From Planctomycetota bacterium (GTDB lineage Bacteria > Planctomycetota > Phycisphaerae > Phycisphaerales > Phycisphaeraceae), in contig JAJRRS010000170.1 in assembly GCA_024279275.1 (NCBI GenBank), forward strand, positions 1-36,030: a DNA stretch of 36,030 bases. The letters run 5' to 3'. The notes below the pieces were generated by a model. It made no database searches and was not told the DNA's origin. It saw nothing but the letters and a program-made list of their open reading frames with translations. The position numbers and the translations under genes are program-made. This document shows positions 1 to 8,011 of the stretch, piece after piece (position 1 is the first letter of the stretch; the number at the start of each line of letters is the position of its first letter).

Positions 1-147
1 AAGCCCCTTGATCGTTTCCTTGACATCGATGATGTGGATGCGGTTGCGTTTGCCGAAGATGTACGGGGCCATCTTCGGGTTCCAATTCGTTGAACGGTGG
101 CCGAAGTGGATACCCGCTTCGACAAGATCTTTGACCAGCGATGCCAT
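1..147 (-). CDS. rpsB: 30S ribosomal protein S2, 5' part (cut by window edge)
   Basis: The first 49 codons of a protein that begins [18 protein letters not shown] are visible on the minus strand, and the gene runs off the left edge. The blocks [19 protein letters not shown] and [12 protein letters not shown] are the hallmark N-terminal segment of ribosomal protein S2, which binds the small subunit late in assembly and helps recruit S1. The start codon is ATG at 147-145. A clear Shine-Dalgarno AAGGAG (minus strand, 160-155) sits 7 nt upstream and fixes the start. The usual partner tsf would lie outside the window. The identification is secure because S2 is highly conserved here; only the length cannot be judged. 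Confidence 0.97.
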   Translation of the reverse strand, partial: MASLVKDLVEAGIHFGHRSTNWNPKMAPYIFGKRNRIHIIDVKETIKGL

Positions 148-579
148 ACCAGAACTCCTTGGACGGGCTTACTAAATCGAGCCAGTCCGCTACAGACAAA
201 AAAGTGATTCGGAAATACCACCGACGGGACCCAACGGCCTCCGCCGGACAACAACAAAGCCGACATCCCTGCCGACAAAAAAACTACATTCGACTCGGGC
301 TGCCGCCAAAGCGAGGCGTAAACCACGACCCCACCGGAATCTACCCACGGCCAAGCATTGTATCACCCCTTAAAGCCCCTGCAACCCACATTCCCAATCA
401 GCCATCCCGAGGCATCCACCCGGCAAACACCTCCCCCACCGACCGACAAACCCCCAGCCCCCCACCACAGCCCCTTAATACCCCATCTATATAGATAAGA
501 CCCACTTCGGTCCCCGGGCCCCGGATTCCCCAAATCATCCCCCTTGCCCTAGAACCATATATAAGTTAAATTTGATCCT
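148..579. promoter_or_regulatory. Divergent intergenic region of rpsB and the ArsR-type gene
   Basis: This 430-bp spacer separates two divergent genes and shows no convincing coding sequence; the open frame at 141-494 (+) is proline-rich with no family resemblance and overlaps the rpsB start. Near 483-494 there is an AT island, ATCTATATAGAT, in an otherwise C-rich stretch, that could supply a -10 element for rpsB and would leave a leader of about 330 nt. A second AT island (ATATATAAGTTAAATTTGAT, 557-576) abuts the start of the ArsR gene and may contain its -10 box. Promoter placement is inference from base composition only. Confidence 0.4.
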
Positions 580-861
580 ATGACACGACCCATACTCAGC
601 GATACTGACCGGACAGACGTTTTCCGTGGCCTCTCACACCCGGTCCGACGCAAAGTGCTGGCCCTGCTAGGCAAGAACGAGCGATCAGTCACCGAGCTAC
701 AGGCCGGCCTGAAAATCTCACAACCCGCACTCTCCATCCACCTGCGTGTCCTGCGCGACTGTGGCCTGGTCAAACACCGCGCCCAAGGCACGCGACGCTT
801 CTATAGCCTCAACACCCCGAACCTACGCAAAGCGCAGCAGTGGTTGGGGAAGATTGTCTGA
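580..861 (+). CDS. ArsR/SdpR-type winged-helix transcriptional regulator
   Basis: This 93-residue protein has the length and layout of a compact ArsR-superfamily repressor: an N-terminal helix with FRGLSHPVRRKVLALL (15-30), a helix-turn-helix at about 36-60 (VTELQAGLKISQPALSIHLRVLR) and a wing around KHRAQGTRRFYSLN (65-78). The metal-binding ELCVCD-type cysteine motif is absent (ELQAGLKIS instead), so it resembles the autorepressor (SdpR-like) group rather than arsenic or zinc sensors. The ATG at 580 has no obvious ribosome-binding site, and a possible -10 (TATATA near 557-562) lies so close that the message may have little or no leader. No obvious target gene is adjacent except itself; the ligand is unknown. 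Confidence 0.88.
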   Translation: MTRPILSDTDRTDVFRGLSHPVRRKVLALLGKNERSVTELQAGLKISQPALSIHLRVLRDCGLVKHRAQGTRRFYSLNTPNLRKAQQWLGKIV

Positions 862-909
862 TTATCCATGCCTGTCATGCGGGTGTCCTGGGGATGCCGG
901 GGAGGCTGT

Positions 910-992
910 CCGCAGATTGCGCAGATTCCACAGATTCAAGAGATTCTCGCAGGCACACCCTTTTACATCTGCGCAATCTGTGTAATCTGCGG
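910..992. repeat. Inverted repeat of CAGATTNNN units
   Basis: The left arm (910-936) reads as three 9-bp units, CGCAGATTG / CGCAGATTC / CACAGATT, and the right arm (967-992) is the same kind of series on the other strand, ending AATCTGCGG. The arms are about 27 bp with a 30-bp loop. They pair as a hairpin because each unit matches, with variation confined to the three spacer bases. The same word-based design recurs in the CGGAG repeats elsewhere in this window. Confidence 0.8.
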
Positions 993-1520
993 ATACTTCT
1001 TTTTGTCCTTTTCATATTTTCTGCGTTTCCTGCTTTCTAGATTTTCTGCTTTTTCAATCCTCACAGTGTTCCGGCGGTAACGGCAGGCGCGGGATCGTTG
1101 GGACCGGGTCAAGCCCGCGTCCTGTTTGTCCGTCATCTGGCCGGGACGGTCCGCTCCAAAGTCCCCTGGAAGCTGGACGAATTTTCATTCGTTCGCTTCC
1201 AGTATCCCGGTTGTGTAGCAGATGGAATCTGGCACACATCCGGGGGTGGGGGCAGCCCGCGAGTCCCGGTCCTTTTAATCTTTGGATACTCAGGGGAGCT
1301 GACGACCGTCGCCGTGAGGTTGTCGGCAGGCCTGACTCAAAATAAGTCGGGCCTCCACTGTTGGCGGAAATGACGGGGTTGTGCGCACGGGGGCGGTAAA
1401 GTGGGCTGGGGAGTGAGTCGTAACTGGTGGCTGCGCTTCGGCTAAGGGAATATGTGGTTTGGTGTGATTTTTGGTTGGGAAATCGGCTGAATTGTGCGCA
1501 CGGGGATGGCCGGCGGGGGT

Positions 1521-1606
1521 GAACCGCGAAGGCGCGGAGGGCGCTAAGGAAGACAAGAAAGCCAAGGCGGTATCACGGAGCGCACAGAGGCACGGAGACA
1601 CAGAGG
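1521..1606. repeat. CGGAG/ACACGGAG-type low-complexity repeat
   Basis: The stretch begins with GAACCGCGAAGGCGCGGAGG and ends with TATCACGGAGCGCACAGAGG followed by CACGGAGACACAGAGG. It is the same word family as the long hairpin at 30092-30286 (ATCACGGAGGGCGCGGAGAC). Here only the purine-rich arm is seen; I find no matching pyrimidine arm nearby, so this copy looks like a half element. Confidence 0.7.
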
Positions 1607-1793
1607 ACGGCGGGGGGAGGAGCGTTGTGTTGTTTGTGGCCAGCGGTGCTTACAGCCGAGGCGGAGGGCTGGATTGGCGATATAGGTTCCTGTCACATTT
1701 ATTTCCCCCTTTGCGATGGAGATCAGGCAAATGAAGGGTTAGAATGGTGGCCTCAATGACGTTAGATAGTTAAGCATTCGATAGCGTGTAATT

Positions 1794-2192
1794 ATGAATA
1801 ACAGGCGGATAGGCTCACTGGCTATAGCGGCAGGAATAATTATTGCGACTATTGCAGTGTCAATAGTCCTTACATTAATTATAACGTTCTTTGCAATTAT
1901 TTTTCTGAACACATGGTTGCTTGATGTAACGGGGGAGGGACCGGATACTTTTGGAGTTTCGTTATTTGCAACATTAGCTGTAATTATAGTCGGCGCTGTT
2001 TGCTCATTGGCAACCCTGGTTTTTGGGATTGTCGTATCTATTAGGTATTACAATAAAACCAAGATTATAGACCCCATACTGTGCCCCGCTTGCGGCTACG
2101 ATATGCGAGGTTGCTTTTCTGCGCATCGAACTCTTTGCCCAGAGTGTGGGCATAGTTGCCGAGCGCCAAGTAATTATGGTTTCAAGTTATAG
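1794..2192 (+). CDS. Two-helix membrane protein with C-terminal zinc ribbon
   Basis: This 132-residue protein has two hydrophobic segments (about 8-40 and 55-83), then a cytoplasmic-type tail with C97-x2-C100 in CPACGYDMRG and C115-x2-C118 in CPECG, a four-cysteine zinc-ribbon pattern with extra cysteines at 107 and 122. Short membrane proteins ending in CPxCGYDLRG...CPECG are frequent in planctomycetes, where their role is unknown. The gene is visibly AT-richer (many ATA, ATT, AAT codons) than its neighbours, suggesting a different origin or relaxed codon selection. The ATG follows an AT-rich stretch with no strong ribosome-binding site. The function cannot be stated. Confidence 0.75.
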   Translation: MNNRRIGSLAIAAGIIIATIAVSIVLTLIITFFAIIFLNTWLLDVTGEGPDTFGVSLFATLAVIIVGAVCSLATLVFGIVVSIRYYNKTKIIDPILCPACGYDMRGCFSAHRTLCPECGHSCRAPSNYGFKL

Positions 2193-2208
2193 CCCGGCCT
2201 GTTCGGAA

Positions 2209-2236
2209 GCCCCGTTCCACGAACAATGAGCGGGGC
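2209..2236. terminator. Stem-loop between convergent genes
   Basis: GCCCCGTTC (2209-2217) and GAGCGGGGC (2228-2236) form a 9-bp stem with one G-U pair and a 10-nt loop, 17 nt after the stop codon of the zinc-ribbon gene and before the convergent pyrophosphatase. There is no T-run, so it is at best a weak or factor-assisted terminator. Confidence 0.45.
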
Positions 2237-2361
2237 CGAATAAGGTGTCAGGAGCCTTGGGCCGCTATGCCTTACTTTGTCGCCCTGGTGTTGCGATTCG
2301 GTGTTGAATCTGCGGAGCACGATCGGGCTTTGTTCTGTTTCGATTCATCTGTCTATGCGCA

Positions 2362-3000
2362 TCAATGCCCGAAGGCTTCTTCGTAGTCGGCGAGTGAGGC
2401 TTGGATGACTTTGGTGGCGTGGTCGATGCCGTAGGTTTGTTCGACGGACATTTGGGATTCCTGGCCGGGGACCATTTTGTAGGTGGCGAAGTAGTGGCGA
2501 AGGCGTTCGATGAGGACGGGGGGTAGGTCCTTGATATCTTCGACGTCGCCGTGCATGTTGTCGTTTTCGAGTACGGCGATGATCTTGTCGTCGGCCTCGC
2601 CGCCATCGACACATTGGAGGCCGCCGATGACGCGGGTGTGGATGAGGATGTCGGAGCGGTTGATGGGGCGTTCGCTGATGACGCAGATGTCTAAGGGATC
2701 GCCGTCGCCGAGGGTTGCGTTGGGTGAGAGGGAGGTGACGCGATCGCCGCAGTAAGTTTTGGGGACGAAGCCGTAGAGTGCGGGGGGTTGTGAGCTGCTG
2801 CGTTGGGGGCGATCGACGCGGAGGTAGCCGGTGGTTTTGCAGATTTCATACTTCACGAGATCGAAGGGTGTGATCTCGATATAGGCCTGCAGGCGGACGG
2901 GTGGTTCGTGTCCGGGGTCCAGGCCGTGCCAGGGGTGCGGGCGCCAGCGGTAGAACGGGGGAGGGAAAGAGCGTGAGGTTTCCGCCATGTGTTTGGCCAT
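2362..3000 (-). CDS. ppa: Inorganic pyrophosphatase (family I, soluble)
   Basis: Hydrolyses pyrophosphate to phosphate and so pulls biosynthetic reactions forward; cytosolic and Mg-dependent. The 212-residue protein carries the family I signature [10 protein letters not shown] with metal-binding D99, D101 and D104, plus the upstream KYE (50-52) and [12 protein letters not shown] (75-86) blocks. I chose the ATG at 3000 (protein start [10 protein letters not shown]) over a 31-residue upstream extension because AGGAA lies about 9 nt before it and the extension has no family resemblance. It follows the polysaccharide genes on the same strand after a 290-bp gap with its own hairpins, so it may have a separate promoter. 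Nucleotide-sugar synthesis releases pyrophosphate, which would make its position sensible, but that link is inference. Confidence 0.95.
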   Translation of the reverse strand: MAKHMAETSRSFPPPFYRWRPHPWHGLDPGHEPPVRLQAYIEITPFDLVKYEICKTTGYLRVDRPQRSSSQPPALYGFVPKTYCGDRVTSLSPNATLGDGDPLDICVISERPINRSDILIHTRVIGGLQCVDGGEADDKIIAVLENDNMHGDVEDIKDLPPVLIERLRHYFATYKMVPGQESQMSVEQTYGIDHATKVIQASLADYEEAFGH

Positions 3001-3088
3001 CGGTAGTGATTCCTGTTCGGTGGGTGATGTAAGCCCGGAAGTAATACTAATCGCATAAAGAACCCGTGCGTTAATATGTGACGTCGTA

Positions 3089-3110
3089 CCCACGTTCTGC
3101 TGAACGTGGG
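3089..3110. repeat. REP-like hairpin CCCACGTTC-TGCT-GAACGTGGG
   Basis: A perfect 9-bp stem with a 4-nt loop. It lies upstream of the pyrophosphatase start. The same core, with C for T, recurs at 27046-27068, so this is a small dispersed palindrome family rather than a single terminator. Confidence 0.7.
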
Positions 3111-3217
3111 CTTCGCAGACGCACGAGAATTCAACGGGATGGGTATAAGGGGTGGTCCCTGTTTGGTGGCGATGCTCGGTATGGTAGCAAGTTGCGGGAT
3201 AAGGTTAGGGTGAACCA

Positions 3218-3236
3218 TGCGGGCCGTAGGCCCGCA
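3218..3236. repeat. Hairpin TGCGGGCC-GTA-GGCCCGCA
   Basis: A perfect 8-bp stem with a 3-nt loop in the spacer between the WecA-like gene (ending at 3290) and the pyrophosphatase gene. Reading leftward it could act as a terminator of the polysaccharide operon, but no T-run follows on that strand. Confidence 0.55.
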
Positions 3237-3289
3237 GCTATAAAAGATCGTTACGATTGGAATGGGAACGGTCCAATTCGCAGCGGTCG

Positions 3290-4702
3290 TCATGCCTTGC
3301 CGGGGTGGGTGTGCGGATCCGAGTCGGGGGAGGTGGTTGGTTTGGCGGGTGTATTGTCTGGCTTTTTGACATCACCGTTGATCGCTTCGGGAAGGACCAT
3401 CTCCTCGGGCGTAGGGCCATCGGCGGGGTGAAGCAGAGCGTATTGTCGGCCGTACTTGTAGGCGGTAATCACGATGAACCCGTAGAGCACGAATAACACC
3501 GCCAGGACGTACCGCCAACGCAGCTCCATGGCGACCATCGAATACCCAAGTGCCGCAAACATCCCCGCCGCCATGTAGATCACCAGGACCGATTGCTTGA
3601 CGCTTAATCCGCTGCGGCGAAGCAGGTGATGGATGTGTTGGCTATCGGGGCTGAGGATCGGCTTGCCTGACATCTTTCGGCGGAAGATCGCCAGGGATGT
3701 ATCTGTGATCGGGACGGCGAAGACGATCAACCCCGCAGTGACCAGCAGTAAACTCTGGCCTCCGGCGTCGGCGTACAACAGGATCGACGCGACGCACAGG
3801 TACCCAATCAGCAGCGATCCGGTATCGCCCATGAAGATGCTTGCGGGGTTGAAGTTGTACGGGAGGAATCCAAGCACCGCCCCGATCAACGCCAGGCAAA
3901 CGACGATGCGGATCGGGTCTTTCATCGGGTCGGGGCTGTGTAAGGCGACAAACGCGGCGATACATAAAAAACCGATCCCGGCGATCACCGCAACCCCCGA
4001 CGACAGGCCATCCAGGCCGTCGATCAGGTTCATGGAGTTGCAGCCGCCTAGAACCATCGCGGCGATCAGACAGGTGGCCAGGATATAGTTCACCATCGGC
4101 AGCAGGTCGGCACCGACCATCGGCAGTTCCCACGGCAGAGGGATCGCTTCGATGCCGACGATCCCGAAGACCGACCCGATCAGTTGCGTGCCTACGTTGT
4201 AATTCGCCAGTGCTGCTGCGGCAAAAAGTTGGCCGCCGATTTTCACGCGAGGGTTGATGCCGTAGATATCGTCGAACAGCCCGGTGAGTGTGATAGCACC
4301 GGCACCGATCATGATGCTGACCAGCGGGTTGCTGCGCATCATCCGAAGTGGGTTGAAATCTGTGTGTTTGAGGATGTCCTGATCATTGACAATAAAGTAG
4401 GCCAACCCGATAGCGATCAGCCAACCCAGAAAAATAGCCACGCCGCCAAGGTAGGCGACCGGCTCGAGGTGGTTCTTCCGCTTGAGGTCCGGCAGGTCCA
4501 CGATCCCGTTGCGGATCGCGAGCATACGCATCAAGGGTGTGGTGACGATCGCGACAAAAAAAGCGACAAAAAACACACCCATATACGGTGCGATCACCTG
4601 CATCAACGTCGTCAGCTCACCGGAACCCACAACGTCCACGACACCCCCGGCACCCCCGGCACCCCCGGATACCCCGGATACTTGAGCGAGCAATGCCAAC
4701 AT
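3290..4702 (-). CDS. WecA/TagO-type undecaprenyl-phosphate sugar-1-phosphate transferase
   Basis: Transfers a sugar-1-phosphate (in known members usually GlcNAc-1-P) from UDP-sugar to undecaprenyl phosphate at the inner membrane, the first step of lipid-linked glycan synthesis. The 470-residue protein is polytopic. It shows the family blocks DLPDLKRKNHLEPVAYLGG (about 69-87), the paired aspartates in LFDDIYG (about 144), NLIDGLDGL (about 225-233), FMGDTGS (about 290-296) and HIHHLLRR (about 356-363). The ATG at 4702 overlaps the epimerase stop as TGATG, which implies coupled translation; an in-frame GTG lies just upstream at 4705. A Gly-rich N-terminal stretch is encoded by a 9-bp tandem repeat. 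The C-terminal tail after about residue 425 is hydrophilic and Pro-rich. Acceptor lipid and sugar are inferred from the family. Confidence 0.93.
   Translation of the reverse strand: MLALLAQVSGVSGGAGGAGGVVDVVGSGELTTLMQVIAPYMGVFFVAFFVAIVTTPLMRMLAIRNGIVDLPDLKRKNHLEPVAYLGGVAIFLGWLIAIGLAYFIVNDQDILKHTDFNPLRMMRSNPLVSIMIGAGAITLTGLFDDIYGINPRVKIGGQLFAAAALANYNVGTQLIGSVFGIVGIEAIPLPWELPMVGADLLPMVNYILATCLIAAMVLGGCNSMNLIDGLDGLSSGVAVIAGIGFLCIAAFVALHSPDPMKDPIRIVVCLALIGAVLGFLPYNFNPASIFMGDTGSLLIGYLCVASILLYADAGGQSLLLVTAGLIVFAVPITDTSLAIFRRKMSGKPILSPDSQHIHHLLRRSGLSVKQSVLVIYMAAGMFAALGYSMVAMELRWRYVLAVLFVLYGFIVITAYKYGRQYALLHPADGPTPEEMVLPEAINGDVKKPDNTPAKPTTSPDSDPHTHPGKA
4642..4677. repeat. 9-bp tandem repeat CACCCCCGG inside the WecA-like gene
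   Basis: Three exact copies of CACCCCCGG (4642-4650, 4651-4659, 4660-4668) are followed by a variant, ATACCCCGG. It encodes the Gly/Ala-rich stretch GGAGGAGG near residues 13-20, ahead of the first membrane helix. Copy-number changes would keep the frame. Related arrays occur at 16905-16975 and 19056-19095. Confidence 0.85.
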
Positions 4703-5703
4703 CACCCCCCCCCCCCCGCCGACGCAGCCACCGCAGCGATCTGCTCGCGACGCAACTTGATCAACTCCGTCAATGTTTCGTCCAGGGTGATCTGCGGCTT
4801 AAAATCGATCGCTTCACGGATACGGGTCGTGTCCGGCAAACGGTGTGCGGGGTCTTCAAAGTCCGGGCCGAACGCTTCTTCATAAGAGATCAGGCGTTTG
4901 CCTGCCGTGCCGCCTGCGAGTTTGATGATGCGGTCAGCCAGTTCGCTGATCGTGATGCGTTGATCCGATCCGAGGTTAAAGACCCGGCCGAAGCAGTCGT
5001 CCTTGGCCATCAACTCGGTCATCGCACGGGTCACGTCGCGGACATTGCAGAAGGTGCGTGTCTGTGTGCCGTCGCCGTAGACATCGATCGTTTTCCCGGC
5101 GACCGCACGCTCGACGAAGCGAGGTACGACCATTCCGTAATGCCCGACCTGCCTGGGTCCGATCGTGTTGAATAAACGTGTGATGACGACGCGCAGGCCG
5201 TGGCGTCGATGCATGTCGATGGCCAAATGTTCGTCGATCGCTTTGGTCAAGCCATAGGACCAGCGTGACGCCGTTGTCGGGCCGTAGACCAGTTCCATGT
5301 CTTCACGCAATGGGAGCACGGGGCACTTGCCGTAAACCTCGCTGGACGATGCGATCAGCACCGAGGCACCGGCACGACGGGCCGCATCCAAAACGCCCGC
5401 AGTCTGCTCGACATTGTTGTGGACCATCGCTGCGGGATCGTCGATAACGCGCTGCACACCGACCGCGGCTGCGAGGTGATACACCTGCCCCACACCGTCC
5501 CACAATTTATCGTCGGCCAATGCTTCGCAGGCGTCGGCGTGAATGAATCGGCAACGATCATCCAGCAATTCGGAAATGTTATCCCGGCTGCCCGTCGAGA
5601 GATTATCAACGAGCGTCAGTTCCAGACCCTCCGCCTTGAGTCGTGTCGCCAGGTGCGAGCCGATAAAGCCCGCCCCGCCGGTGATAATCGCCTTACCCGT
5701 CAC
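4702..5703 (-). CDS. NAD-dependent nucleotide-sugar epimerase/dehydratase (extended SDR)
   Basis: Probably acts on a UDP- or dTDP-sugar (4-epimerase or decarboxylase-type chemistry) to supply the exopolysaccharide pathway. The 333-residue protein has the NAD-binding GGAGFIG (9-15), the VDNLSTG block (32-38), the catalytic serine region ASSSEVYG (118-125), and Y150-x3-K154 in YGLTKA, all expected of an extended short-chain dehydrogenase. The start is GTG at 5703, with AAGGA about 7 nt upstream; the nearby ATG at 5711 is in another frame and stops at once. The protein ends in four glycines encoded by a 13-G run that leads directly into the stop codon and the WecA-like start. Exact substrate is not decidable from sequence. 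Confidence 0.92.
   Translation of the reverse strand: MTGKAIITGGAGFIGSHLATRLKAEGLELTLVDNLSTGSRDNISELLDDRCRFIHADACEALADDKLWDGVGQVYHLAAAVGVQRVIDDPAAMVHNNVEQTAGVLDAARRAGASVLIASSSEVYGKCPVLPLREDMELVYGPTTASRWSYGLTKAIDEHLAIDMHRRHGLRVVITRLFNTIGPRQVGHYGMVVPRFVERAVAGKTIDVYGDGTQTRTFCNVRDVTRAMTELMAKDDCFGRVFNLGSDQRITISELADRIIKLAGGTAGKRLISYEEAFGPDFEDPAHRLPDTTRIREAIDFKPQITLDETLTELIKLRREQIAAVAASAGGGG
4705..4717. repeat. 13-bp C/G homopolymer at the epimerase-WecA junction
   Basis: Thirteen consecutive C on the plus strand (G on the coding strand) encode the terminal glycines of the epimerase. The run is followed directly by TGATG, the overlapping stop and start. Such a tract is prone to replication slippage and to sequencing error. 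Confidence 0.9.
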
Positions 5704-5758
5704 GGGTGCATCCTTACAGTGGGTCAGGGGTACTCACCGATTGACCGGTGGGGTTGGG

Positions 5759-8011
5759 TCAATCGACGTCAGTCGTTTGCGGCTCTTCGACCATCTCGCG
5801 TCGGCCTCGCCCGTTGGCTTTGCCGTTGGATTCGCCGTTCTCGCGGTAGCGGTAGAAGTCTTGGAAACTCGACCTGAAGTATCCGCCGACACTAGACTGC
5901 ACGCCGTTGAGTACGATGCCCAGCAGGTCCGCCCGCTGACCCGCAAACTGGCCGGCCATCCGGTCAATCATGCCACGCTTGTCGCTGCCCGCTCGCACCA
6001 CCGCAACCACCGCATCGACCTGCTTGGCCAACACCTGGCACTCTGAACTCAGTAGCGCAGGCGGCGCGTCGATCAACACGATATCGAACCGCGTCTCTAA
6101 CTCCGCCAGGAGCGAACGGAACCTCGCACCGTCAAGCAGCTCCGGCGCCGCGTCCCCGGCCCGACCGGTCGGCAAGATAGAAATATCCGGGTCGCTCACC
6201 GTCATGAGCATGTCATCCAGTGACGCGCCGTACAGCAGAATATCAACCAGCCCCCGGTCGTTGTCCGTATCGACAAACTGGTGCAGCGCGGGCCTACGGA
6301 AGTTGGTATCGACCACCACGACCTTGCGACCGTTGAACGCCAGGCTCGTCGCCAGGTTGTGTGCTGCCGTCGATGAACCCGCGCCGGGCTGCGCCGAAGC
6401 GATCAGTAAGGTTTTATACCCACGCCGATCCATCTTCCCAAGCAAAGCGGTACGCACCTGACGGTACGACTCCGCCAACAGGCCCGTGGGGTATTTTTCC
6501 ACCACCCGTTCTGCCGAGCTTGGGCCGGATGGGTCTTCGTCCGCGTCGGGGATGATCCCCAGAAGCTCCGCTTCCTTCAGCAGCTTCACGTCCGCGGGAC
6601 TCTTGATGCTCTGGTCCATCAGCTCGCGAAGGAACACGATCCCGCCCACAACCGAAACCAGCAGGAACGCCACACCCGGGACGATGACCTTGATTTCCGG
6701 GAACACCAGTTCGGGCAGCGACGCCGGCGACTGACGCTTCACGGGGCGGGCCTCGGCCATATCTCTGACCAACCGGACGTTAGAAAGGGCCAACTGGATC
6801 CCTTTCCGCGATTCCTTAGCCTCTTCAACCCTTGCCTGGAGGTTGCCATATTTGGTCTGGTGTACGTTCAGGTCCACCAGCTTTTGCTGAAGCAGCAGAA
6901 CCTGATCGTCATGGTCGGCGATTATCTCGGTGATACTTTCAATCTGCTGCTTGTAACCGCTAAGTTCGGCCTCTTGCCTCTCACGCAAAATACGCTCGAC
7001 CTCCCGATCCCGCTCCGCCTCGGTCGCTGCGATCTGACGATCGATCGACTTGAGGATACGGTGGTTCACGCCGTACTCGTGAAGCATCACCTCACGCTGC
7101 TCACGCAGCGAACGCAGCCGTTCGTCACGGATACTGATCGCGGGGTCTTCCGAAGCCGAAATAATATCGCTCGCCGAGGGCCCCCCGCCCGCCTCCTGCT
7201 TCTCCAAGGCCGCAGCGTATCCCTTCTCAAGCTGCATAAGCCCTCCCCTTAACTCTTCACGATCCATGATCCGCTGCGACATTACCTGGGCCGCCTCATC
7301 CAGGCGTGCGTCAAGGCTGGTTAACTCGTGCTCACGGGCGAACTCCTCGATCTCCTCGGTCAGGTTCTGGATATCCGTATCAAGTATGCGCCGCTCGGCC
7401 AGAAGCGACCGGCTCTGGCTGCTCACCCGGTTGGTCGTATCAATCCCGACGCGATCCAGATACACCTTCACGATCGCTTTGGTGATCTTCTGGCAGTCTT
7501 CTTTCTGGGGCGTCGAGACCGACACATTGATCAGTTGCGTCCCACGGATCATGCTCACTCTGAGGTGGTCGTCCAACAGGTCCTCACGGGCCTTATTAAG
7601 GTCCGGGGTGCCCTTGTCGGTCATGTAGCCCTTAAACCACTGCCCATTGCGGACTGCCGGATCGCCCAACGCCTTGCTCAGGATGCCCTCTGACTGGATC
7701 TTGTAGACCTCACTCTTGATATACGCTTCCATCGCCGCGACCGGGACATTGACCATGCCGCCAGTTCTCACGATGTCCATATCCACTTCGCCGTCAGAGA
7801 CACGAAGCTGGGCACTGGATGCATACATCGGCATGGTCTTCACAAGCACCAACCAGACCCCCACACCCAGCACCACGCCGACGACACCCACGACCGATAA
7901 CAGCACGATGTGTTGGCGCAGTACCTTTACCGGGTCGATCGGCTTGAACCGAGCAGCACCGGAAGGCTGAACACCGGGCATTGGGATTTGTGGCAAGGGA
8001 TTATTACTCAT
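5759..8011 (-). CDS. Wzc/GumC-like chain-length determinant with degenerate BY-kinase domain
   Basis: Inner-membrane co-polymerase expected to control polysaccharide length and to contact the outer-membrane exporter. The 750-residue protein has a membrane helix at about 35-57, a Wzz-type periplasmic domain, long coiled-coil stretches (about 200-405), a second helix at about 441-462, and a cytoplasmic CpsD/CapB-like ATPase domain (about 505-715). The P-loop reads GAGSST (543-548), where the family has GxGKST, so the lysine is replaced by serine. Walker A' is VVVVDTNFRR (565-573) with N570 in place of the second Asp. Walker B DIVLIDAPP (643-651) is kept. A tyrosine cluster near the C terminus (Y711, Y720, Y722) remains. 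The ATG overlaps the upstream TPR gene stop as ATGA, so translation is probably coupled. Confidence 0.92.
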   Translation of the reverse strand: MSNNPLPQIPMPGVQPSGAARFKPIDPVKVLRQHIVLLSVVGVVGVVLGVGVWLVLVKTMPMYASSAQLRVSDGEVDMDIVRTGGMVNVPVAAMEAYIKSEVYKIQSEGILSKALGDPAVRNGQWFKGYMTDKGTPDLNKAREDLLDDHLRVSMIRGTQLINVSVSTPQKEDCQKITKAIVKVYLDRVGIDTTNRVSSQSRSLLAERRILDTDIQNLTEEIEEFAREHELTSLDARLDEAAQVMSQRIMDREELRGGLMQLEKGYAAALEKQEAGGGPSASDIISASEDPAISIRDERLRSLREQREVMLHEYGVNHRILKSIDRQIAATEAERDREVERILRERQEAELSGYKQQIESITEIIADHDDQVLLLQQKLVDLNVHQTKYGNLQARVEEAKESRKGIQLALSNVRLVRDMAEARPVKRQSPASLPELVFPEIKVIVPGVAFLLVSVVGGIVFLRELMDQSIKSPADVKLLKEAELLGIIPDADEDPSGPSSAERVVEKYPTGLLAESYRQVRTALLGKMDRRGYKTLLIASAQPGAGSSTAAHNLATSLAFNGRKVVVVDTNFRRPALHQFVDTDNDRGLVDILLYGASLDDMLMTVSDPDISILPTGRAGDAAPELLDGARFRSLLAELETRFDIVLIDAPPALLSSECQVLAKQVDAVVAVVRAGSDKRGMIDRMAGQFAGQRADLLGIVLNGVQSSVGGYFRSSFQDFYRYRENGESNGKANGRGRREMVEEPQTTDVD

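Larger units (their letters stand above)
862..1793. other. 0.93-kb spacer with dispersed repeats, no supported gene
   Basis: No open frame here resembles a known family. The stretch holds an inverted CAGATT-based repeat (910-992), a pyrimidine-rich run built on TTTCCTGCTTTCT-like words (about 1009-1062), and a CGGAG/ACACGGAG-type repeat (1521-1606). The segment 1080-1500 between them is G-rich with no feature I recognise. The spacer looks like a collecting site for repeats rather than a decayed gene, though a strongly decayed gene cannot be excluded by eye. Confidence 0.6.

Noticed and set aside
141-494. 117-codon open frame on the plus strand beside rpsB
   Set aside because: Pro/Ser-rich translation with no family features; it overlaps the rpsB start and its ribosome-binding site, and base use is that of the C-rich spacer.
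1098-1373. 91-codon open frame in the repeat spacer
   Set aside because: No recognisable domain, no ribosome-binding site, and overlapping open frames on the other strand; treated as spacer.
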